Assembly: GCA_947176745.1 (NCBI GenBank)
Contig: CAMWRV010000012.1
Coordinates: forward strand, 1-56,046
Source: an uncultured Muribaculaceae bacterium
Lineage (GTDB): Bacteria; Bacteroidota; Bacteroidia; Bacteroidales; Muribaculaceae
Length of the DNA stretch: 56,046 bases
Direction: 5' to 3'
This document shows positions 27,270-35,596 of this stretch, in pieces; the first letter of the stretch is position 1, and each line of letters starts with the position of its first letter. The notes under the pieces were generated by a model that saw only the letters and a program-made list of their open reading frames with translations, ran no database searches and was not told the origin of the DNA. The position numbers were made by a program, and so were the translations under genes.

Positions 27270-28625
27270 ATGAATCCGCTGGAACAATATCTGGAATTAT
27301 ACCGCTCGCACCGCGACGAGATCGACGCAAACGGCGCGCCCGTGCTCAACGCCCTGCGCGACGACGCTTTCAGGCGGCTTGAGGGGATGACTCTCCCCGC
27401 GCGCGGCGACGAGAACTTCGAGAACATCGACCCCGGGGCGATGCTCGCCCCCGACTATGGCATCAACCTGCGCAAGGCCCCGATAGAATTTGATCCGGGC
27501 ATGACATTCCGCTGCGACGTGCCGCTTGCGTCACAGTCGGTGATGATGAACGTCAACGACACTTTCGCCGCCGCGACCGACGCCTATGACTCTCTGCCCG
27601 ACGGCGTCGACGTGGGCAGTCTGCGCGAATTCGCGCGTCTCTCCCCCGCCGAGGTGGCTGAGTATTACGGCCGCATCGCCGATCCCGGCAATCCGGTCGT
27701 GGCTCTCGACACGCTGCTCGCCCAGGACGGTCTCTACCTGCGCGTGCGCCGGGGCGTGCGCCTCGAACGCCCGCTGCAACTTGTCAACATCCTGACCGGC
27801 ACGGCACCGCTCATGGCTGTGCGCCGGATGCTCGTCATAATCGAGGACGAGGCCGAATGCAAACTTGTGGCATGCGACCACACACAGCGCGACGACCTTG
27901 ATATGCTCGCACTCGAGACCGTAGAGATCCATGTGGGCAGACGAGCCCGCTTCGACTACTGCCACATCGAGGAGTCATCGCGCAAGACATCGCGCCTGTC
28001 GACCCTCTACTTGCGCCAGCAGGAGGCATCGAGCGTCAACATCGACGGCATGACTCTCTTCAACGGCACGACGCGCAATGAGTATCACTGCCGCTTCGAG
28101 GGAGAAAACGCCGGGCTGCGGCTCTACGGCATGGGCATCGAAGACAAGGAGCGCGTCATCTCGACCTACACGCACATCGACCATGCCGTGCCGCGATGCA
28201 AGAGCGACGAGCTGTTCAAGTTCACCGTCGACGACTCGGCCTCGGGCGCGTTCACAGGCCGCATACATGTGGCTCCGGGGGCCGTCGGCACCGAGGCATA
28301 CCAGGCCAACCGCAACCTTGTGGGAAGCCCTGAGGCACGCATGAACTCGAAACCCCAGCTTGAGATATACAACGATGACGTGAAGTGCTCGCACGGCTGC
28401 GCCATAGGCCAGCTCGACCCGATGCAGGTGTTCTACATGCGCACGCGCGGCCTGACCGAGGCCGAGGCGCGACTGCTGCTGCGCCAGGCATTCATGTCGG
28501 ATGTGATAGCCGCAGTCGACGTGCCGTCGCTGCGCGACCGTCTGCACATGCTCGCCGAACGACGCTTCGCCGGCATGGAGACTGCCTGCGGCCGACAGTG
28601 CGCGGCCGGCAAATGCAATAAATGA
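27270..28625 (+). CDS. sufD: Fe-S cluster assembly protein SufD
   Basis: 451 residues. N-terminal helical part, then the right-handed beta-helix core, and the C-terminal helix with the family signature KCSHGCAIGQLDPMQVFYMR (about 371-390). SufD pairs with SufB on SufC in the scaffold. The C-terminus has a Cys-rich tail (CGRQCAAGKCNK). It looks like a normal SufD and not SufB or a SufB-SufD fusion. The last bases overlap sufS (ATGA). Confidence 0.94.
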   Translation: MNPLEQYLELYRSHRDEIDANGAPVLNALRDDAFRRLEGMTLPARGDENFENIDPGAMLAPDYGINLRKAPIEFDPGMTFRCDVPLASQSVMMNVNDTFAAATDAYDSLPDGVDVGSLREFARLSPAEVAEYYGRIADPGNPVVALDTLLAQDGLYLRVRRGVRLERPLQLVNILTGTAPLMAVRRMLVIIEDEAECKLVACDHTQRDDLDMLALETVEIHVGRRARFDYCHIEESSRKTSRLSTLYLRQQEASSVNIDGMTLFNGTTRNEYHCRFEGENAGLRLYGMGIEDKERVISTYTHIDHAVPRCKSDELFKFTVDDSASGAFTGRIHVAPGAVGTEAYQANRNLVGSPEARMNSKPQLEIYNDDVKCSHGCAIGQLDPMQVFYMRTRGLTEAEARLLLRQAFMSDVIAAVDVPSLRDRLHMLAERRFAGMETACGRQCAAGKCNK

Positions 28626-29848
28626 CCACGATGGCAATGGATATAGCCGCAATACGCAGGGAGTTTCCCATTCTGGAGCGGGAGGTCAACGGCCGCCCGC
28701 TCATATATCTCGACAACACGGCGACGTCGCAGACGCCGCGCGAGGTGACCGACGCGATCACCCGCATGTACACCTCGACCAAAGCCAACGTGCACCGGGG
28801 TGTACACACCCTGTCGCAGGAGGCCACCGACCTGCAGGAGGCCACGCGCCGCCGCGTGCAGAAATATATCAACGCCGCCGAGCCGGAGGAGGTGATCTTC
28901 ACCCGCGGCACGACCGAGGCGATCAACCTCGTGGCGGCATCTTACGGACAGCGTTTCCGCGACGGCGACGAGATCGTGCTCACGGTCATGGAGCATCACG
29001 CCGACATCGTGCCCTGGCAGCTGCTGCGCAGCCATGCCGACATACGCATCCGTGTGGCCGAGATCAACGACCGCGGGGAGATCGACCTCGACAGCTACCG
29101 CTCCCTTTTCAACAGCCGCACGGTCATGGCGGCATTCTGTCATGTCAGCAATGTGCTCGGCACCGTCAACCCGGTCAGGGAGATGACCGCCATAGCGCAT
29201 TCCCACGGCGTGCCGGTGCTGATCGACGGCGCCCAGGCCTCACCCCACCTCCCCATAGACGTGCGCGACCTTGACTGCGATTTCTACGCCTTCTCTTCGC
29301 ACAAAATGTATGGTCCGACGGGCGTCGGCGTGCTATACGGACGCCGGAGCATCCTTGAGGAGATGCCTCCCTATCAGGGGGGCGGGGAGATGATCAGACA
29401 CGTATCGTTCGAGCACACCACCTTCGCCGACCTGCCGTTCAAGTTCGAGGCCGGCACGCCCGATTTCGTGGGAATCGCCGCATTTGCGTCGGCACTCGAC
29501 TTCATCGAACGCGTCGGACTGGAGAACATCGCCCGCCATGAGCATGAACTTCTTGAGTACGCCACCGGCAGACTCCGGGAGATCGATCGTCTGAAGATAT
29601 ACGGCACGGCACCCGGCAAATCGGCAGTGATCTCGTTCAACGTCGGCGACATACACAACTACGACCTCGGCCTGCTACTCGACCGCATGGGGGTGGCCGT
29701 CCGCACCGGCCACCACTGCGCCCAGCCGCTGATGGATCGGCTCGGAGTTCCGGGAACGGTCCGCGCCTCGTTTGCCGTCTACAACACCCGCGAGGAGGTC
29801 GACGCCTTCATCGCCGCCCTGCACCGCGTGCTCGCGATCCTCTCCTGA
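28622..29848 (+). CDS. sufS: Cysteine desulfurase SufS
   Basis: PLP enzyme that takes sulfur from cysteine and delivers it to the Suf scaffold. 408 residues, class II NifS/SufS type. PLP lysine in FSSHKMYGPTGVGVLYG (about K227), catalytic Cys in VRTGHHCAQPLMDRL (about 365), and HVSNVLGTVNPV in the middle. The start ATG overlaps the sufD stop; ATG 28631 or 28637 could be used. It is the last gene of sufC-sufD-sufS, ending before a strong hairpin. Confidence 0.95.
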   Translation: MTTMAMDIAAIRREFPILEREVNGRPLIYLDNTATSQTPREVTDAITRMYTSTKANVHRGVHTLSQEATDLQEATRRRVQKYINAAEPEEVIFTRGTTEAINLVAASYGQRFRDGDEIVLTVMEHHADIVPWQLLRSHADIRIRVAEINDRGEIDLDSYRSLFNSRTVMAAFCHVSNVLGTVNPVREMTAIAHSHGVPVLIDGAQASPHLPIDVRDLDCDFYAFSSHKMYGPTGVGVLYGRRSILEEMPPYQGGGEMIRHVSFEHTTFADLPFKFEAGTPDFVGIAAFASALDFIERVGLENIARHEHELLEYATGRLREIDRLKIYGTAPGKSAVISFNVGDIHNYDLGLLLDRMGVAVRTGHHCAQPLMDRLGVPGTVRASFAVYNTREEVDAFIAALHRVLAILS

Positions 29849-29892
29849 CCGCCGCCTGCCAAATCAGACAAAAACAGACAACGTGCGACCGG

Positions 29893-29935
29893 ACCGGGAG
29901 CGGCCTACCTCCGGGACGCCGACAGCAACAAACCG
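29893..29935 (+). repeat. Dispersed intergenic repeat, copy C
   Basis: ACCGGGAGCGGCCTACC, then TCCGGGACGCCG, then ACAGCAACAAACCG. It is nearly identical to copy B (12281-12323) and lies just after sufS, as B lies just after an amylase gene. Confidence 0.65.
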
Positions 29936-29974
29936 TCGCCTCACCGCCGTTCCACTCTCATTACTCCATAACAG

Positions 29975-30022
29975 CAGTCCCCGCCGGGCGGATGTCAGTG
30001 ACATCGCGCCGGGCGGGGACTG
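29975..30022. terminator. Large hairpin between convergent sufS and lgt
   Basis: CAGTCCCCGCC (29975-29985) pairs with GGCGGGGACTG (30012-30022), with an inner GATGTC/GACATC stem. It is placed between the two convergent operons and could end both transcripts, although no long T tract is present. Confidence 0.6.
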
Positions 30023-30040
30023 ATGTAATCATTGCCGGAG

Positions 30041-30928
30041 TTATCGCTTCGGAGTGGAAGCGGGCTTCTCCTCGTCGGCGAAGCGGTCGGGGAATTTGAA
30101 ATGCTGACGCGGACGGCTCATGGACCATATGATCAGCGCGACTCCGATCAGGATGAAGGGGATGCTGAGCATCTGCCCCATATTCATGCCGTATTCGGCT
30201 ATCATGCGGTATTCAGATTCAACCTGGACGTTCTTGACGTATTCTATCAGAAAACGGGGCACGAAGATGCCGAGGAAGAACACGCCGGTGATCAGCCAGG
30301 GCCGCTCCTGCGCATTGCGCTTCCAGTACATCCACATGAGCACGACGAAAAGCAGGAAGTAGCATAACGCCTCGTAGATCTGCGTGGGATGCGCCGGAAC
30401 AGTCTGACCGTCGCGCACGAAGATGAATCCCCATGGCAGCGAGGTCGGGCCTCCGTAGATCTCACTGTTCATCAGGTTGCCGAGGCGTATCAGACCGCCG
30501 ACAAACGCGATGGCTATGACGATCTTGTCGAACACCCATGAGGCCGGCTTGCGGCTCACGCACCATGACCAGATGAAAAGGGCGATGATGAGCGCAATCG
30601 TGCCGCCGTGGCTGGCAAGACCCCCTTCCCATATTCGCAGTATCTTTTCGGGATGGGCCGAATAGTAGTCCCACTCGTAGAAGAAGACATGTCCGAGACG
30701 CGCGCCTACAACCGTGGCCACCACCACATATATGAGCAGACTTCCGAGCCAGCGCTCGGGGGCGCCCTCGTGACGGAACATCCGCGACACAAGGGCGTAG
30801 CCCACGGTGAACCCGATGGCAAACGCCAGACCGTACCATCTCACCGACAGCGGACCGAGCGAGAAGATGACGGGGTCGGCGTTCCACACCACAGCGCAGG
30901 GCAGGACGGAGGCTAACGCGCTCAGCAT
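30041..30928 (-). CDS. lgt: Prolipoprotein diacylglyceryl transferase
   Basis: Transfers diacylglycerol from phosphatidylglycerol to the lipobox Cys of prolipoproteins in the inner membrane. 295 residues, about seven membrane segments. The Lgt signature GGLIRLGNLMNSEIYG (about 144-159) with the essential Arg is present, as are WEGGLASHGG and VPAHPTQIYEA. It starts 7 bases inside the end of ackA, so it belongs to the pta-ackA operon. Confidence 0.95.
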   Translation of the reverse strand: MLSALASVLPCAVVWNADPVIFSLGPLSVRWYGLAFAIGFTVGYALVSRMFRHEGAPERWLGSLLIYVVVATVVGARLGHVFFYEWDYYSAHPEKILRIWEGGLASHGGTIALIIALFIWSWCVSRKPASWVFDKIVIAIAFVGGLIRLGNLMNSEIYGGPTSLPWGFIFVRDGQTVPAHPTQIYEALCYFLLFVVLMWMYWKRNAQERPWLITGVFFLGIFVPRFLIEYVKNVQVESEYRMIAEYGMNMGQMLSIPFILIGVALIIWSMSRPRQHFKFPDRFADEEKPASTPKR

Positions 30929-32124
30929 CTGTCGCCCACGATTTCGGCAGTATCCTGCGCGATCATAAGTTCCTCGTCGGTCGGAATGACCACCACCTTC
31001 ACCTTCGAGTCGGGGCCGGAGATGACGATCTCTTCTCCGCGCACCTTGTTGGCCTCGGCGTCGAATGTGACTCCGAGATATCCGAGGTGACGGCAGATCT
31101 TCTCGCGTGTGCCGGTCTGGTTCTCGCCCACACCGCCTGTGAAGACTATCACGTCGACACCGTCGAGGACGGCCGCGTAGGCTCCTATATATTTAAGGAT
31201 GCGGTATTCATACATGGCCATTACGAGCTTGGAGCGTTCGTCGCCACGTGCGATTCCGGCCTCGATGTCGCGCATGTCGTTGGAGACTCCGCTGACACCG
31301 AGCACACCACTCTCCTTGTTGATCATCTTCGAGAGCGCGGCGGCATCCATGCCCGTGCGCTCCATCAGATAAACGAGCGCGCCCGGATCGACATCGCCCA
31401 CGCGGGTTCCCATCATGAGCCCCTCTGTCGGCGTGAGACCCATCGAGGTGTCGATGCTCTTGCCGTCGAGCACGGCGGTTATGCTGCCGCCGTTGCCTAT
31501 GTGGCAGGTGATCATCTTCGTGCCCTCCTGGCTTATGCCGAGAAACTCGCACGCGCGACGCGACACATAGCGGTGGCTTGTGCCGTGGAATCCGTAACGG
31601 CGCACGCCATACTTCTCATAAGCCTCGTAGGGAAGGGCGTACATGTATGCCTCGGCCGGCATTGTCTGGTGGAAAGCGGTGTCGAACACGCCTACCTGCG
31701 GAACGCCGGGAAGAAGCTCCAGAATCGCCTCGATGCCGATGATGTTGGCCGGATTATGCAGGGGCGCCACGGGATAGCACTCCTTGACCTTCTCGATCAC
31801 CTCGGGTGTGATGAGCACGGACTTGTTGAAGTATTCCATGCCATGCACCACACGGTGACCCACCGCCTCGATCTCGTCAAGGCTGCCGATCACACCCTTT
31901 TCAGGATCTGTGAGCACCTTGAAGACCTGACGGATGGCCTCCTTATGGTCGGGCATCGGCACGACAACAGTCTCTTTGCTTCCGTCGGCGAGCTTGAATT
32001 TTATAAATGAGTCGGGAAGGCCGATCTTCTCCACGCCGCCTTCGGCGAGCACTTCTTTAGAGCAGCTGTCGATGAGTTTGTATTTCACGCTTGAGCTGCC
32101 ATTGTTAAGAACCAGTATCTTCAT
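30922..32124 (-). CDS. ackA: Acetate kinase
   Basis: Converts acetyl phosphate and ADP to acetate and ATP, the energy-yielding end of acetate fermentation. 400 residues, full length. MKILVLNNGSSSVKYKL at the N-terminus (phosphate-binding NNGSSS), FDTAFHQTMP, RRYGFHGTSH (active-site His) and FTGGVGENQ are all intact. It lies 20 bases downstream of pta and overlaps lgt, forming pta-ackA-lgt. Confidence 0.97.
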   Translation of the reverse strand: MKILVLNNGSSSVKYKLIDSCSKEVLAEGGVEKIGLPDSFIKFKLADGSKETVVVPMPDHKEAIRQVFKVLTDPEKGVIGSLDEIEAVGHRVVHGMEYFNKSVLITPEVIEKVKECYPVAPLHNPANIIGIEAILELLPGVPQVGVFDTAFHQTMPAEAYMYALPYEAYEKYGVRRYGFHGTSHRYVSRRACEFLGISQEGTKMITCHIGNGGSITAVLDGKSIDTSMGLTPTEGLMMGTRVGDVDPGALVYLMERTGMDAAALSKMINKESGVLGVSGVSNDMRDIEAGIARGDERSKLVMAMYEYRILKYIGAYAAVLDGVDVIVFTGGVGENQTGTREKICRHLGYLGVTFDAEANKVRGEEIVISGPDSKVKVVVIPTDEELMIAQDTAEIVGDRC

Positions 32125-32144
32125 GATGAAAAGTATGAGGTTTG

Positions 32145-33143
32145 TCAGATGGCCTGGTTGCAGGTCACGATTATAGTGTTGACGATATCATCGACCGTTG
32201 CGCCGCGCGAGAGGTCGTTGACCGGGGCTGCGAGTCCCTGGAGGATCGGACCGACCGCGCCGGCTCCGGCGAGACGCTGCACGAGTTTATAGGCGATGTT
32301 GCCGACTTCGAGCGAGGGGAATATCAGCGTGTTGGCGCGGCCTGCCACCGGGCTGCCGGGAGCCTTCATGTTGCCAACGGCGGGAACGATGGCGGCGTCA
32401 GACTGCAGTTCGCCGTCGATGAGCAGCGAGGGTTCCATCTCGCGGGCGAGACGTGTGGCCTCGATGACCTTGTCGATGCGCTCGTGGGTCGCGCTCCCCT
32501 TGGTCGAGAAGCTGCACATGGCCACACGCGGCTCAAGGCCTGCGATGTCGCGGGTTGTGCGGGCCGTGGCCACGGCGATCTGGGCGAGTTCCTCGGCCGT
32601 CGGATCGGGCACGACAGCGCAGTCGGCGAAAACAAGCATACCCTCGTCGCCGAAAGGACAGTTCTCGGGCAGCAGCATTATGAAAGCCCCGCTTACAACG
32701 GAAATGCCGGGTTTGGTCTTGAGAACCTGGAATGCCGCGCGAAGCACGTGTGATGTCGGGCTGAGCGCGCCGGCCACCATCGCGTCGGCATCGCCGCGCT
32801 TGATCATCAGGCAGCCGAGATATAGCGGATTGCGGACCTGCTCGCGGGCCTGTTCGATTGTGACACCTTTTTTCTCGCGGAGTTTCTTGAAAAGTTCGGC
32901 ATAAGGCTCGGTATACTCCGTGTCGTCGGGATCGACGAACGACGCCTTCTCGATGCAGGGAAGGCCAAGCTCGAATGCCTTGGCAAGGACCTCGTCGCGG
33001 CGGCCGATGAAGGTGACATCGGCAATCGCGGATTCAATAACTCGGTTGGCGGCCTGAAGTGTACGGGGCTCCAACGACTCAGGAAGCACCAGACGCTTGC
33101 GGTTTTCCTGCGCGCGCTTGGTAAGTCTTTCAAACAACGTCAT
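32145..33143 (-). CDS. pta: Phosphate acetyltransferase
   Basis: Makes acetyl phosphate from acetyl-CoA. 332 residues, the short single-domain form without the N-terminal DRTGG regulatory domain. Conserved RLVLPES near the start, [34 protein letters not shown] and [19 protein letters not shown] are present. First gene of the pta-ackA-lgt operon. Its roughly 90-nt leader carries a perfect 20-bp tandem repeat with palindromic cores (33175-33214), a candidate regulator or RNA site. Confidence 0.96.
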   Translation of the reverse strand: MTLFERLTKRAQENRKRLVLPESLEPRTLQAANRVIESAIADVTFIGRRDEVLAKAFELGLPCIEKASFVDPDDTEYTEPYAELFKKLREKKGVTIEQAREQVRNPLYLGCLMIKRGDADAMVAGALSPTSHVLRAAFQVLKTKPGISVVSGAFIMLLPENCPFGDEGMLVFADCAVVPDPTAEELAQIAVATARTTRDIAGLEPRVAMCSFSTKGSATHERIDKVIEATRLAREMEPSLLIDGELQSDAAIVPAVGNMKAPGSPVAGRANTLIFPSLEVGNIAYKLVQRLAGAGAVGPILQGLAAPVNDLSRGATVDDIVNTIIVTCNQAI

Positions 33144-33174
33144 AATATTCGATTTAAGTAGCAGTCCGCATAGG

Positions 33175-33214
33175 CCCGGGAATACTAAGTATATCCCGGG
33201 AATACTAAGTATAT
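33175..33214. repeat. Two perfect 20-bp tandem repeats with palindromic core in the pta leader
   Basis: CCCGGGAATACTAAGTATAT occurs twice head to tail (33175-33194, 33195-33214). Each contains ATACT-A-AGTAT and CCCGGG dyads. The 20-bp spacing puts the dyads about two helical turns apart, as for paired operators. It lies downstream of the pta -7 box, so it would be transcribed. Confidence 0.9.
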
Positions 33215-33237
33215 ACGGACTCAGTTATTTGTTTCCC

Positions 33238-33270
33238 CAAAATTACAAAAAATTTCCGTGTCTGACCAAA
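33238..33270 (-). promoter_or_regulatory. Promoter of pta-ackA-lgt
   Basis: Minus strand: TTTG (33267-33270), 21 bases, TAATTTTG (33238-33245). Transcription would start at about 33230, giving a leader of about 90 nt that contains the tandem repeats. Confidence 0.7.
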
Positions 33271-33284
33271 AATTTCTAACTTTA
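33253..33284 (+). promoter_or_regulatory. Probable divergent promoter of the LptF/LptG-like gene
   Basis: TTTC (33253-33256), 20 bases, TAACTTTA (33277-33284). One mismatch in each box. It overlaps the pta promoter on the other strand, so the two may compete. Confidence 0.45.
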
Positions 33285-33334
33285 CAACCCAAAACTTTCA
33301 CCACCGGCCGCGACGGCTTGCGGCCACGCCACAA

Positions 33335-35296
33335 ATGAGAATAGTCAAACGCTTATATCTCTTCATATTAAAAAGTTTCCTGCCGCTGTTCGCGATGACT
33401 TTCTTCATCGTGCTCTTCATCGTGCTGATGCAGTTTCTGTGGCGTTATATCGACGACCTCGTAGGCAAAGGTCTTTCTGTCGGACTTTTGGGCGAGCTCT
33501 TCTTTTACGCGGCTCTGAGCATGGTGCCGATGGCTCTGCCTCTCGCCATACTGCTGGCGAGCCTGATGACATTCGGCAATCTCGGCGAGAAGTCTGAACT
33601 TACGGCCATCAAGGCGTCGGGCGTGTCGCTTGTCAAGACGATGAGTCCGCTGATAATACTGATATCTGCCATAGCCGTCGGCGCGTTCTTTTTCCAGAAC
33701 GACGTGCTTCCGCGCGCCCAGGTCAAGATGTGGACCCTCCTTTTCTCGGCCCGGCAGAAGTCGCCCGAACTCGAGATACCCGAGGGAGCGTTCTACGACC
33801 AGATACCCGGCTATAACCTCTATGTCAAGTCAAAAGACAAGGAGAGCGGCATCCTGCACGGAGTGATGATCTATGACGTGTCGAAGGGAGGCGACAACTC
33901 CACCATACTTGTGGCCGATTCTGCGAGGCTTGCCTTCACCGGCGACCTGCGCTATCTATACCTGCATCTCTGGCAGGGGGAGCAGTTCGAAAACCTCCGG
34001 GAGCAGAAGACCGCAGACCGGAACGTGCCTTTCAGGCGAGAGTCATTTCTCGACAAGGAGGTGCTGATACCGTTTGACAACAACTTCAACCGTCTCGACG
34101 AAGGGGGAATGCGCAACCAGTATGTAGGCAAGAACATGTCGGAACTGCGACAGACCATCGACTCCCTGCAGACGCGTATCGACTCGATCGGACGCGAGAC
34201 ACGCATCGGATTCGAGCAGACCGTGTTCCCGGTGCTCGGACGAGCCATAACCGGAGACCGGTCTGCCGAAAAAGAGGCCGTACCCTCCGGCCTGACGGCA
34301 TCCGCTCCCGGCATGCCGGAGACAACACCCGCGTCACAGCAGACGGCCGCCAAACTACCGCCTCTCAACCTCGACTCGCTCCTTGCCCTCCTGCCGCAGT
34401 CAAGACTCGATGCAACCTTCACATCGGCTACGAACTCCGTGAAGATGAGGCGCAGCGAGATCGAATTCCGCGCCATGCAGCTCAACGACGAGAAAGCGAG
34501 ATTCCGGCGTCACCAGATCGAGCTGATCAAGAAATTCACCCTGTCGGTGGCATGCATAATCTTCCTGTTCATAGGCGCTCCACTCGGTGCGATCATCCGC
34601 AAGGGAGGACTCGGAACGCCGCTTGTGATCTCGGTGCTCCTCTTCCTTGTCTATTACATAATCGACAACACAGGCTATAAACTCGCACGCGACGGGCACT
34701 GGGTGGTATGGCCGGGCATGTGGCTCTCCACATTCATCCTGCTGCCGCTCGGAATATTCGTGACATACAAGGCCATGAACGATTCGTCGGTCTTCAATCC
34801 CGACCTTTACAAAGAATGGATCAGACGCCGCCTCGGACTCCCCGAGACACGCCATGTCACACTTAAAGAGGTGATAATCTACGATGTGAACCACGGACGC
34901 GCCCTGGCCATGACCGAGAATCTTCACATCGACGCCACAGCATGGCTCGCCTCCCACAGAATCCGCCCCTCGTATGCCGCATACTGGAACGGCACATATG
35001 CCCCCAGACCGATCGACAGCATCGGCGAACAGACCGACCGACTCGCCGCGTACCTCTCCGACTCGCGCGACGTGCGCGTGATCGACACTATAGACCGCTA
35101 TCCGGTGACACGCTCCCTCTGGATCCTGCGGCCGTTTGCAGGGCGCCGGATGCGCTCCATAATGAAATGGGCGGCTCCGGTCGGACTGATATTCTATCTG
35201 GCGGCACTCCCCTACGCCCGCAGAGTCTACGGAGAGATCCGCAAGGTGGCAGAGACCGACACGAGCCTTGCGGAAGCACTCACTGCGGTTAAATAA
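33335..35296 (+). CDS. LptF/LptG (YjgP/YjgQ) family lipopolysaccharide export permease
   Basis: 653 residues. Three N-terminal membrane segments (about 15-35, 55-75, 98-118: MVPMALPLAILLASLMTFGN, SELTAIKASGVSL), a periplasmic beta-jellyroll domain (about 135-250), a long variable insert (about 265-375) and three membrane segments (about 405-485: FIGAPLGAIIRKGGLGTP). In the LptB2FG complex such permeases extract LPS from the inner membrane toward LptC. A long C-terminal cytoplasmic extension with a further membrane segment near residue 610 follows, as in other Bacteroidota members. Whether it is LptF or LptG cannot be told here. It is a single-gene transcript. Confidence 0.85.
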   Translation: MRIVKRLYLFILKSFLPLFAMTFFIVLFIVLMQFLWRYIDDLVGKGLSVGLLGELFFYAALSMVPMALPLAILLASLMTFGNLGEKSELTAIKASGVSLVKTMSPLIILISAIAVGAFFFQNDVLPRAQVKMWTLLFSARQKSPELEIPEGAFYDQIPGYNLYVKSKDKESGILHGVMIYDVSKGGDNSTILVADSARLAFTGDLRYLYLHLWQGEQFENLREQKTADRNVPFRRESFLDKEVLIPFDNNFNRLDEGGMRNQYVGKNMSELRQTIDSLQTRIDSIGRETRIGFEQTVFPVLGRAITGDRSAEKEAVPSGLTASAPGMPETTPASQQTAAKLPPLNLDSLLALLPQSRLDATFTSATNSVKMRRSEIEFRAMQLNDEKARFRRHQIELIKKFTLSVACIIFLFIGAPLGAIIRKGGLGTPLVISVLLFLVYYIIDNTGYKLARDGHWVVWPGMWLSTFILLPLGIFVTYKAMNDSSVFNPDLYKEWIRRRLGLPETRHVTLKEVIIYDVNHGRALAMTENLHIDATAWLASHRIRPSYAAYWNGTYAPRPIDSIGEQTDRLAAYLSDSRDVRVIDTIDRYPVTRSLWILRPFAGRRMRSIMKWAAPVGLIFYLAALPYARRVYGEIRKVAETDTSLAEALTAVK

Positions 35297-35317
35297 TGTT
35301 AATATCGAATACGGCAT

Positions 35318-35440
35318 TGAACAAAAATCCATCTCGGATGGTTAACAAAGCAAGTTAGAAGATAGATTTTTGTTCATTAAGTTAAGGATGGCTATGGAGA
35401 CATAGCCGCGAAAACGGCCACTCGTGAGAGCGGCCGTTTT
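35318..35440 (+). ncRNA. Candidate structured RNA: three consecutive hairpins, two with GNRA loops
   Basis: The 300-base gap 35297-35596 has no ORF but three hairpins. (1) TGAACAAAAATCCATCT (35318-35334) pairs with 35360-35376 with one mismatch. (2) GGCTATG-GAGA-CATAGCC (35390-35407), a perfect stem with a GNRA loop. (3) AAAACGGCC (35411-35419) pairs with GGCCGTTTT (35432-35440), enclosing CTC-GTGA-GAG, again a GNRA loop; it ends in a T run and could be a terminator. It may be an independent small RNA, a structured 3' UTR of the permease gene, or a small mobile repeat. No known class is recognised. Confidence 0.4.
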
Positions 35441-35510
35441 GTTGTCGGCAGACGCAGCCGCAGGCTCACACGACGACGGTACGCCGCGGAGGGCGTTGCT
35501 TAAAATAAAT

Positions 35511-35541
35511 TTTGACGTACGGAAAAAATTTTGTAACTTTG
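35511..35541 (+). promoter_or_regulatory. Consensus promoter of aspS
   Basis: TTTG (35511-35514), 19 bases, TAACTTTG (35534-35541). The leader of about 50 nt contains a CGCGT-CTGA-ACGCG hairpin (35557-35570). Confidence 0.85.
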
Positions 35542-35596
35542 CGTGCTTAATATGCGCGCGTCTGAACGCGTGCGGAGGATATCCATATAAGACAAT

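Noticed and set aside
27270..28625. SufB-SufD fusion explaining the missing sufB
   Set aside because: Length (451) and motifs fit an ordinary SufD only.
33175..33214. Rex operator in the pta leader
   Set aside because: Rex sites have a TTGTGA/TCACAA-like dyad; ATACTAAGTAT does not resemble it, so I do not assign it to Rex.
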